A stretch of DNA of 64,000 bases from Coriobacteriaceae bacterium (GTDB lineage Bacteria; Actinomycetota; Coriobacteriia; Coriobacteriales; Coriobacteriaceae): contig JAUNDT010000008.1 of assembly GCA_030525945.1 (NCBI GenBank), positions 1 to 64,000 of the forward strand, given 5' to 3'. Below the pieces are notes generated by a model that made no database searches, was not told the DNA's origin, and saw nothing but the letters and a program-made list of their open reading frames with translations. A program made the position numbers and the translations under genes. This document shows positions 8,620-15,902 of this stretch, piece by piece. Position 1 is the stretch's first letter. Each line of letters starts with the position of its first letter.

Positions 8620-10137
8620 TTAGAGCTGGTAGAGCTCGCTGAACTTGGTTGCCAGGTAATCGCAGTAGAACGTAGCGTCGAACGGCGCGCCGCACGCGCC
8701 CTGGATGAGCTCGTCGGCGTCCTTGCCGCGACCCCACTGCCAGATGTTTTCGCGCAGCCAGGCGCGCACGGGCGTAAGGTCGCCCGCGGCGCACGCGGCA
8801 TCGAGGTCGATGCCCGCGCGCTCCATGGCGGGCACGTACTGCGCATCGTAGGCGGAACCCAGCGCGTAGGTGGGGAAGTAGCCAAAGCTGCCGCCGCTCC
8901 AGTGGGTGTCCTGCAGGCAGCCGAGCGTATCGTTGGGCACGTCGAGCCCTAGGTACTGCTTGGTGAACTTGGCCCACAGCGCGGGGATGTCCTTGGCCGT
9001 GGCCTCGCCCGCGAACAGCATGCGCTCGATGTCGTAGCGGATCATGATGTGCAGCGGGTAGGTGAGCTCGTCGGCCTCGGTGCGCACGAGCGACGGCTGG
9101 GCGATGTTCACCGCGCGGTACAGCTCGTCTTCGCTCACGCCGGCGTAGACCTCGGGGGCGTAGCGGCGCAGCAGGGCAAGCAGCGGCGTCATGAACGCGC
9201 GGCTGCGGCCGGCGGTGTTCTCAAAGAAGCGACTCTGGCTCTCGTGGATGCCGAGCGACGTGCCGCCCTCCAGGCACGTGCGCGCGTACGCGGGGTTGAC
9301 GCCCAGCTCGTAGGACGCGTGCCCGGCCTCGTGAATCACGGAGTACACGTTGGAGAGCAGGTTGTCCTCGTAGATGTGCGTGGCCACGCGGGCGTCGCCC
9401 ACAGCGAAACCCTCGGAGAAGGGGTGCTCGGTAAAGGCGAGGCAGGTGTCGGCAAGATCCAGGCCCACGAGCTTCATGAGGTCGAACGACATGGCGCGCT
9501 GCGCGGCGTCGGGCACATGGGCGGTGAGGAACGGCGCCTCGGGCTGCGTGCCGCGCTCGCCGATCGCGTGGACGAGCGGCACGACGGTCTCGCGCACGGC
9601 GCCGAAGAAGCGGTCGTACGCTGCGGCGTCCATGCCGCGCTCGTACTGGTCGAGCCACACGTCGTAGGGGTCGCGGTTGGGGTCCATGTAGCCGGCGTGG
9701 CGCTTGAGGGTCTCCACGATGCGGTCCACGTAGGGCTCAAAGCTCGCCCAGTCGTTGGCGTTCTTGGCCTTGTGCCACACGGCGTCGGCCTCGCAGGTCA
9801 GGCGGCTCCAAGCCTCGACTTCCTCGGTGGGCAGGGCGCGGGCCTCGCGCTGGTCGCGGGCGAGAGTGCGCACCTCGGCCACGGCCTGCGGGTCGCTGAG
9901 CTCGCCAGCGGCGACGGCGGCCTCGAGCTCGGCCACGAGCGCGCAGGCGTCGGCGCTGGTGAGCAGCTCGTGGTGCTCGCCGGCCAGCGCGCCCATGGCG
10001 TCGCCACGGGCGGCGGCGCCGTTCTCGGGCGCGATGGTGGCGCCGTCGAACTCGGCGATCTTCATGAGGTACTCGCGGGTCCACAGCTTGCCCTCGAGGG
10101 CGCGCAGGCGGCTGGTCAGTTCTACTGCAGATGCCAT
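8620..10137 (-). CDS. M32-family metallocarboxypeptidase
   Basis: A 505-residue zinc carboxypeptidase (Taq/Pfu type), cytosolic, removing C-terminal residues from peptides. The zinc motif HExxH is HEAGH (H269, E270, H273). The downstream block GTSLGIHESQSRFFEN carries the third zinc ligand, as in all M32 enzymes. The family's conserved GxFGYFPTY-type block is seen near the C-terminus as GSFGYFPTYALGSAY. Length and motif order match the family. A good ribosome site (AAAGGAGG) precedes the ATG at 10137. Monocistronic on the minus strand with its own terminator. Confidence 0.94.
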   Translation of the reverse strand: MASAVELTSRLRALEGKLWTREYLMKIAEFDGATIAPENGAAARGDAMGALAGEHHELLTSADACALVAELEAAVAAGELSDPQAVAEVRTLARDQREARALPTEEVEAWSRLTCEADAVWHKAKNANDWASFEPYVDRIVETLKRHAGYMDPNRDPYDVWLDQYERGMDAAAYDRFFGAVRETVVPLVHAIGERGTQPEAPFLTAHVPDAAQRAMSFDLMKLVGLDLADTCLAFTEHPFSEGFAVGDARVATHIYEDNLLSNVYSVIHEAGHASYELGVNPAYARTCLEGGTSLGIHESQSRFFENTAGRSRAFMTPLLALLRRYAPEVYAGVSEDELYRAVNIAQPSLVRTEADELTYPLHIMIRYDIERMLFAGEATAKDIPALWAKFTKQYLGLDVPNDTLGCLQDTHWSGGSFGYFPTYALGSAYDAQYVPAMERAGIDLDAACAAGDLTPVRAWLRENIWQWGRGKDADELIQGACGAPFDATFYCDYLATKFSELYQL

Positions 10138-10387
10138 TTGGCCTCCTTTGATGTTGGTTCAGACTGGTCTGAGTGTACCCAAGTTGCCGAAGATTCTTGT
10201 TGAGGGTCTTGCCCCGCCGGTGTTCAGGCAGCGTGGGGCCCGCTGCCGCACCCCTGCGCCGCTCGCGGATAAACGTGCGCCGCTGGTCGATGCGCCCGCA
10301 GCGCCGCGTTCGGGCCGCGCTACGATGCCAGCATGTATTGTGCTTCGCCTCCAGCACATTGGCGGCGCCGCTCGAAGAAGGAGAACC

Positions 10388-13300
10388 ATGCAATTCTCGA
10401 ATGTACCCTCACGCTCATGGCGCCGCTCGACCGGCCTTATCATCGCCGGCGCGCTGGCCTTGGGCGTGACGGTCACCCCGACCCTGAGCAATCCGCCCGC
10501 CGCCATGGCCGCTGAGCAGCAGAGCTCCGAGGAACTCTGCGAACTGGTGAACCCCGTGCTGCAGAGCTACGTTCCCGCCAAGTCCGGCGATGCCTGGAAG
10601 TTCAGCGCGGAGTCGCGCCTGGTGGTGAACGCCACCGACGCTAATCTCAAGAACGAGCGCCTGGCTGAGGTCGTTGACCTCATGAACGCTGAGTTCGCCG
10701 AAAAGCAGCTCATCCCGTCCTTCCTCGGCATGATCTATGCGCCGGCCGACGTCACCGCCGCGGGTGACATCGTGGTCGACGTTGTTCCGGTGGAGCAAAT
10801 CACCTCCGAGACGACCTCACCCGAGGCATACAAGATCGAGATCTCCGCAGACGGTGGCGTGCGCGTGCTCGGCGCCAGCGAAAACGCGGTCATGTACGGC
10901 CTGCGCACCATCGAAGCCATCATGCAAACGAACAACGGCGAGCTACCGGCGGGCGAGATCGTGGACTGGCCCAACATGAAGGAGCGCCGCCTGTTCGTCG
11001 ACTGCGGCCGCAAGTTCTTCTCTAAGGACTGGTTCATCCGCCAGATCCATGAGATGAGCTACCTCAAGCTCAACACGCTCGACATGCATTTCTCAGAGAA
11101 CCTGGGCTTCCGTATTGAGTGCGACACCGACCCCGAGATCGTCTCCGACGAGTTCCTCACCAAGGAGGAGGTCCTGGAGATCCTCGAGGAGGCCCGCCTG
11201 TACGGCATCAAGGTCATCCCCTCGATCGACTCGCCCGGCCACGTCGACCAGATTCTCAAGGTGCACCCCGAGTACGGGCAGGTCGCCGTCGACGGTGTGA
11301 CGCATTACAAGAGCGGCCTCGACATCACGAACCCCGAGGCCATCAAGTACATGAACAGCATTTACAAGGAGTACATCGACCTCTTTAAGCAGGGCGGCAC
11401 CACCACCGATATCTCCATCGGCTGCGACGAGTACATGGAGTTCGACCGTAACCCGTTCACCTCGCAGTACCGTCCGGTGCTCGAAAAGTGGGCGGACGAA
11501 AACCTGGGGCCGGAGTACAGCTGGACCGACACGCTCGCCACATATATCAACAATCTTGCGGAGTTCTGCCGGGACGAGGGCCTCACGCCGCGCATCTTCA
11601 ACGACGCCATCTACTACGGCGAGGGCAGGGATTACGCGCAGAAGGTGCAGATCCACGACTGGATCGGCGTTGACTTCTGGTCACAGATGAGCTGGAACTG
11701 GGATATCGCCAACCTGCAGGACCTGGTGAACCACGGCATGAAGGACATTTACAACTTCAATGCCAACTACGGGTACTTTGTCCTGCGCAATAACGACCGC
11801 GGCGCGTCGTTCGACTTTGATGACAGCCTCGAGCGCTGGTGGAACAGCTGGCGCCCGGGCGATTTCCAGGATGCCCAGAACCAGCACACGCTCAGGGACG
11901 ACGACCCGCGCATTAAGGGAACGGCTATCGCCATCTGGTGCGACTACCCTGAGGTCGCAACCGAGGACGAGGTCATGGAGGGCATCTCCAAGGAGCTCCG
12001 CGCCATGGCGTCGCGCAGCTGGAATGTGGACTGCAACGCGAACATGACGCTCGACGAGTTCAAGGCGCTCTATGGCGAGCTCGGCCACGCGGGCGCGTGG
12101 GATCGCGGCGAGAAACTCCCCGATGCGGGCGAGATTCTGCCTGCCGAGAACGTGGGCAAGGTCACCGTGCACTTCGTTGACGAGGCGGGCAAGCAGCTCA
12201 AGGACGACGCGGTGAAGTACGGCACGATCGGTAAGGAATTTACCGTCGAGGCACCCGAGATCTACGGGTATCGCCTGGTGAGTGAGGATGCGAGCAGCAC
12301 GGGCACGTTCACCAAGGAAGGCGTCGAGGTCACGTTCGTGTACGAGCTGTTCACCAATAAGAACGACCTGGCCCAGGCCCTGGCAAGCGCTCCCATTGCG
12401 TCGATGAGTATCGATGCCACGTTTGAGGGAATGGACGCCGCAATCGCCTCCGCGCGCGCCGTGTTCGAGAAGGAAGACGCGACGCAGACCGAGGTCGACG
12501 ATGCCCTCAAGGCGCTGAACGCCGAGGTCGCCGAGGCGGTTTCCCTCGATCTGTATGCGCTGTTCGTTGAGTGCACCTATCCGCTGCAGGCCGACGATTA
12601 CGTTGCCGGCTACGAGGCGTATGCCGAGGCCCTCGAGGGTGCCCGCGCGCTGCTGCACAAGGAGGGTGTGACCGGCGAGGAGGCGCGCGCCGCGCTTGAG
12701 CAGATTCGCGCGGCAAAGGGCGGCCTGTCCAAGCCCATGGGCACGAAGCCCACGGTGAGCGCCACCGACGGTTACTATCCCATCACGCCGGGCTACCCGT
12801 ACGACAACATGCTCGACGGCGACCCCAACACGAAGTGCTGGTTCAACAAGGACCAGAAGGCGGGCGCCGAGGTGGTCTTTACCTTCCCGCAGGCCCTGCT
12901 CATGAACGGCGTTGCGATCGACCAGCCCGACGACATCTTGGACAACGACGTCATTGAGGGCGCCGAGGTTCAGGTGAGCGCGTCGGCGAACGGCGATGAC
13001 TGGAAGACCATTGGGACCATGGACGCCTCCAAGGCCGATTGGTCGATGAGCTTTGACGAGCAGATGGTTCGCCGCGTGCGCATTAAGCTGACCAAGACGA
13101 AGAAGAACTGGTACCAGATCAACGAGGTCACCTTTGCCTCCAAGCCCGTTGCCGAGGACACGACGCTCGCCGATGCCATTGACGCTGCAGAGGATGTGGA
13201 CGTGACAGCAGCGTCTGCGGCTGAGGTCCAGCAGCTCGTGCAGGCGCTCGTTGCGGCTCAGCAGGCCCTTGTTTCGGGCAAGAGCGATGTGAGCGGTGAG

Positions 13301-14023
13301 GTCGAGGCGCTGAACGCCACGGTCGACGCCGTTAAGCACAGCGATGGCGTGGCCTCGAGCACCGATGCGCTCAAGGCCCTGTACGACTCGGTCAAGGGGC
13401 TGGACGCAAAAGAGTACGAGCCCGCGAGTTGGGCGGTGTTCGAGAAGGCACTGGGCGACGCCAAGAAGATCTTGGATAGTGCTAAGCCCCAGCAGGTCGA
13501 TCTCGACGCGGCGCACTGCGCCCTGCAGCGCGCCTACTACACCCTGGTGAAGGGCGAGGGGGAGACTCCGGAGCCGCAGCCCGAGGTGTTCACCGTGACG
13601 TTTGATGACTGCCTGCCGAATACCGAGAACCTGCAGATTCAGGTCAAGGAGGGCGAGACGGTCAACGAGGCCGACGTGAAGGCGCCGGTGTGCGAGGGCT
13701 GGAAGTTCGAGGGCTGGTTCACCGATACCAACCTGACCAAGCCGTTTGATTTTGCGGATCCGATTACGGCCGACATGACCGTGTTCGCCAAGTGGTCCAA
13801 GGTTGACGACGGCAAGCCCGAAAAGCCGGAGAAGCCCGACGTGAAGCCGGAGGATCCCAGCGGCAAGCCCGAGAAGCCCGGCAAGCCCGGTGAGACCGGC
13901 GATGGCGATGGGTCGAGCCTGCCTCAGACGGGCGATCCCGCGATGATGGCGGCGCTGGTTGCCACGGCAGGTTCTCTTGTCGCCGGCGCGGGCGCGGTTG
14001 CCCGTCGCAAGCGCGAGGAGTAG
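10388..14023 (+). CDS. Cell-wall-anchored GH20 beta-N-acetylhexosaminidase
   Basis: A 1211-residue secreted enzyme. The order is: signal peptide (about 1-45, ending AAMA); GH20b plus GH20 catalytic domain (about 60-560) with the catalytic pair D347-E348 in IGCDEYMEF; a MucBP-like segment (about 590-655); FIVAR-like helical repeats (about 660-780); F5/8-type C discoidin domain (about 785-920); more helical repeats (about 925-1055); an InlB/Listeria-Bacteroides repeat (about 1065-1135); a Pro/Glu/Lys spacer; and the sortase signal LPQTG with hydrophobic tail RRKREE. It should release terminal beta-GlcNAc or GalNAc (or lacto-N-biose) from host glycans. The ATG at 10388 follows GAAGGAGA. Longer upstream starts have no ribosome site. 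Confidence 0.93.
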   Translation: MQFSNVPSRSWRRSTGLIIAGALALGVTVTPTLSNPPAAMAAEQQSSEELCELVNPVLQSYVPAKSGDAWKFSAESRLVVNATDANLKNERLAEVVDLMNAEFAEKQLIPSFLGMIYAPADVTAAGDIVVDVVPVEQITSETTSPEAYKIEISADGGVRVLGASENAVMYGLRTIEAIMQTNNGELPAGEIVDWPNMKERRLFVDCGRKFFSKDWFIRQIHEMSYLKLNTLDMHFSENLGFRIECDTDPEIVSDEFLTKEEVLEILEEARLYGIKVIPSIDSPGHVDQILKVHPEYGQVAVDGVTHYKSGLDITNPEAIKYMNSIYKEYIDLFKQGGTTTDISIGCDEYMEFDRNPFTSQYRPVLEKWADENLGPEYSWTDTLATYINNLAEFCRDEGLTPRIFNDAIYYGEGRDYAQKVQIHDWIGVDFWSQMSWNWDIANLQDLVNHGMKDIYNFNANYGYFVLRNNDRGASFDFDDSLERWWNSWRPGDFQDAQNQHTLRDDDPRIKGTAIAIWCDYPEVATEDEVMEGISKELRAMASRSWNVDCNANMTLDEFKALYGELGHAGAWDRGEKLPDAGEILPAENVGKVTVHFVDEAGKQLKDDAVKYGTIGKEFTVEAPEIYGYRLVSEDASSTGTFTKEGVEVTFVYELFTNKNDLAQALASAPIASMSIDATFEGMDAAIASARAVFEKEDATQTEVDDALKALNAEVAEAVSLDLYALFVECTYPLQADDYVAGYEAYAEALEGARALLHKEGVTGEEARAALEQIRAAKGGLSKPMGTKPTVSATDGYYPITPGYPYDNMLDGDPNTKCWFNKDQKAGAEVVFTFPQALLMNGVAIDQPDDILDNDVIEGAEVQVSASANGDDWKTIGTMDASKADWSMSFDEQMVRRVRIKLTKTKKNWYQINEVTFASKPVAEDTTLADAIDAAEDVDVTAASAAEVQQLVQALVAAQQALVSGKSDVSGEVEALNATVDAVKHSDGVASSTDALKALYDSVKGLDAKEYEPASWAVFEKALGDAKKILDSAKPQQVDLDAAHCALQRAYYTLVKGEGETPEPQPEVFTVTFDDCLPNTENLQIQVKEGETVNEADVKAPVCEGWKFEGWFTDTNLTKPFDFADPITADMTVFAKWSKVDDGKPEKPEKPDVKPEDPSGKPEKPGKPGETGDGDGSSLPQTGDPAMMAALVATAGSLVAGAGAVARRKREE

Positions 14024-14036
14024 ATACTCGGAGTGA

Positions 14037-14099
14037 GCGTGCGCGGCTGAGCACGCGTGTTTTTGCTGGCCCGTCTGCCGCTCAAGCGGTGGGCGGGCC
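14037..14099 (+). terminator. Tandem terminator hairpins after the GH20 gene
   Basis: The first stem GCGTGC/GCACGC (14037-14056) is followed closely by TTTTT. A second, longer stem of GGCCCG-TGCCGCT against AGCGGTGGGCGGGCC lies at about 14068-14099. Both are 3' of the stop codon at 14023. Confidence 0.65.
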
Positions 14100-14196
14100 T
14101 TCGCATGGGGCGCTGCCGGGTTGCGCGCGTTGGTTTGGCGAGCATCGACCCCGACTGCCCCGGCCCTGCGCTTTGCGCCCGCCTGGAATCCGCTTG

Positions 14197-14205
14197 TGCT
14201 ATCAT
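14197..14205 (+). promoter_or_regulatory. Extended -10 promoter element of pheST
   Basis: TGC followed by TATCAT at 14200-14205 makes an extended -10. Transcription from about 14212 would begin right at the 5' side of the T-box leader. No clear -35 is seen. Confidence 0.4.
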
Positions 14206-14211
14206 CGTGAC

Positions 14212-14577
14212 CACTGCGTTGACGGAGAGGTTGCGCCTCACCGCGCGCCGCGCGAGAGAAGGTGGGTCACCGGCTGCAAGCCCGCCTGCGGCGTGGAGGT
14301 GCGAGTTCACTCCCGAGCTGCGACCTGAACGGCTGCGATGCGGCGGCGTGCGGGGGCGAGTCCCATTCGCCATGTCCTGAGCGACATGCAAGGGGCCGAG
14401 GTTCCTCGCGCCGATGGCATAAGCTGAGTAGGGAAGCCGCGCGCCCGCGCGAGATCGGGCAAAAGAGAGCATGGCGGGCCGAACATCCGCCAGCTAAACA
14501 AGGTGGTACCGCGGAATCAGATCCGTCCTTGGGCAGCGCGAGCAATCGCGCGAAACCCAAGGGCGGATTTTTCTATG
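14212..14577 (+). promoter_or_regulatory. T-box riboswitch (tRNA-Phe sensing leader of pheST)
   Basis: The leader carries the diagnostic T-box sequence AAGGTGGTACCGCGG at 14500-14514. It is followed by a terminator hairpin ATCCGTCCTTGGG / CCCAAGGGCGGAT (14521-14533 and 14556-14568) with a TTTTT tail. The T-box overlaps the antiterminator alternative, so uncharged tRNA should favour readthrough into pheS. A TTC (Phe) triplet in a GAGTTCACTC context near 14303-14312 is a possible specifier, but I could not fold Stem I reliably. The regulated gene is pheS, which starts 50 nt downstream. Confidence 0.88.
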
Positions 14578-14627
14578 GAGCAAATCGGCGCGCCGCCCGG
14601 CGCCGTCGAACAGGAGAGGGGAACCAA

Positions 14628-15704
14628 GTGAGTCTGATTAACGACCTGGAAGAGCTCGAGCAGCGCGCTCGCGAGATGATCGAGGGCGCCGAGACGGCCG
14701 AAAAGCTCGAGGCCGCCCGCGTGGCGCTCATGGGCCGCAAAGGCGAGATCACGGGCCTCATGCGCATGATGGGCCAGATCACGCCCGAGGAGCGCCCGGT
14801 GCTCGGCAAGCGCGCCAACGAGATGCGCCGCATGGCCGAGACCCTGCTCAACGAGCGCATGAAGGAGATGAAGCGCGCCGCCGTGCGCGAGCTCATGGCC
14901 ACCGAGGCCGTGGACATCACGCTGCCCGGCGCCCGCCCGCACATCGGCCACGCCCACCTTATCAACCAGATCATCGAGGAGATCGAGGACGTGTTCTGCG
15001 GCATCGGCTACACCGTGGAGGCTGGCCCGCAGGTCGAGTCCAGCTGGTACAACTTCACCGCGCTGAATGCCCCGCTCGATCACCCGAGCCGCTCGGCGCG
15101 CGACACCTTCTACGTGCGCGATAACGCCCCCGGCACCGCCGCGCATCCCGAGGAGCACGCCCATGGCGAGTCCGACGTGCTGCTGCGCACCCAGACCTCC
15201 GGCGTGCAGGTGCACACCATGGAGACCCAGGAGCCGCCCATTTATATGATCGCCCCGGGTCGCGTGTACCGCCCCGACACGGCAGACGCCTGCCATCTGC
15301 CGCAGTTCCATCAGGTCGAGGGCCTCGTGGTGGACAAGGGCATCACGTTCGGCGACCTCAAGGGCACGCTCGACTACTTCGTCAAGTGCATGTTCGGCGA
15401 GGACCGCGCCACGCGTTACCGCCCGCACTTCTTCCCGTTCACCGAGCCCTCCTGCGAGGTTGACGTGAGCTGCGGCGTGTGCGGCGGCGAGGGCTGCCCC
15501 TTCTGCAAGCACTCCGGCTGGATCGAGATCTTGGGCGCCGGCATGGTCGACCCCAACGTTCTGCGCAACTGCGGCATCGACCCCGACGTTTACACCGGCT
15601 TTGCGTTCGGCGCCGGCGTGGAGCGCATCGCCGCGCTTCGCTACGACCTGCCCGACCTGCGCACGCTCGTTACGGGCGATATGCGCTTCTTGGGACAGTT
15701 CTAG
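14628..15704 (+). CDS. pheS: Phenylalanyl-tRNA synthetase alpha subunit
   Basis: A 358-residue class II synthetase subunit that charges tRNA-Phe as part of the alpha2-beta2 enzyme. Seen: N-terminal coiled-coil arm (about 1-85); the motif 2 region GRVYRPDTADACHLPQFHQV; and motif 3 GAGVERIAALRY near the C-terminus. A CxxC/CxxC-like element (CGVCGGEGCPFC) sits before motif 3, as in many bacterial PheS. A GTG start at 14628 is preceded by AGGAGAGGGG, and the frame upstream of it is T-box leader. pheT follows after a 198-bp gap that contains a hairpin element and a palindrome. Confidence 0.97.
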   Translation: MSLINDLEELEQRAREMIEGAETAEKLEAARVALMGRKGEITGLMRMMGQITPEERPVLGKRANEMRRMAETLLNERMKEMKRAAVRELMATEAVDITLPGARPHIGHAHLINQIIEEIEDVFCGIGYTVEAGPQVESSWYNFTALNAPLDHPSRSARDTFYVRDNAPGTAAHPEEHAHGESDVLLRTQTSGVQVHTMETQEPPIYMIAPGRVYRPDTADACHLPQFHQVEGLVVDKGITFGDLKGTLDYFVKCMFGEDRATRYRPHFFPFTEPSCEVDVSCGVCGGEGCPFCKHSGWIEILGAGMVDPNVLRNCGIDPDVYTGFAFGAGVERIAALRYDLPDLRTLVTGDMRFLGQF

Positions 15705-15717
15705 CCCCAGCGGCTTG

Positions 15718-15803
15718 CCCAGGCACCGCACCTTGGCGTTCAATCGTCGCTTACGTACCTTAGTACGCTGCGCTCCTCTTTCACGCCAATCTGCGGCACC
15801 TGG
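15718..15803 (+). repeat. Covarying-stem hairpin element, copy 1 (3' of pheS)
   Basis: Starts 14 nt after the pheS stop. Outer arms CCCAGGCACCGCACCTTGGC and GCCAATCTGCGGCACCTGG pair. Next comes an internal loop with left side TTCAATCGTCG and right side GCTCCTCTTTC. The apical stem is ACGTAC-ctta-GTACG. The internal-loop sides are shared with copies at 18492, 26570 and 26691, while the stems differ between copies and remain self-complementary. Confidence 0.75.
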
Positions 15804-15829
15804 ACAACCCGTCTCCGTTACTTGCGCAA

Positions 15830-15868
15830 AAATGCGTCATTTAGGGTCTGACCCTAAATGACGCATTT
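15830..15868. repeat. 39-bp perfect palindrome with a copy upstream of the PhoP-like gene
   Basis: Arms AAATGCGTCATTTAGGGTC and their exact complement flank a single central T. The inner 33 bp are identical to 46183-46215. It ends 34 bp before the pheT start and about 27 bp after the hairpin element. It lacks a T-run. It could be a transcript hairpin or a protein-binding site. Confidence 0.8.
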
Positions 15869-15902
15869 GGATCGATTTTTCATCTTGTAGAAGAGGTTTG
15901 TC

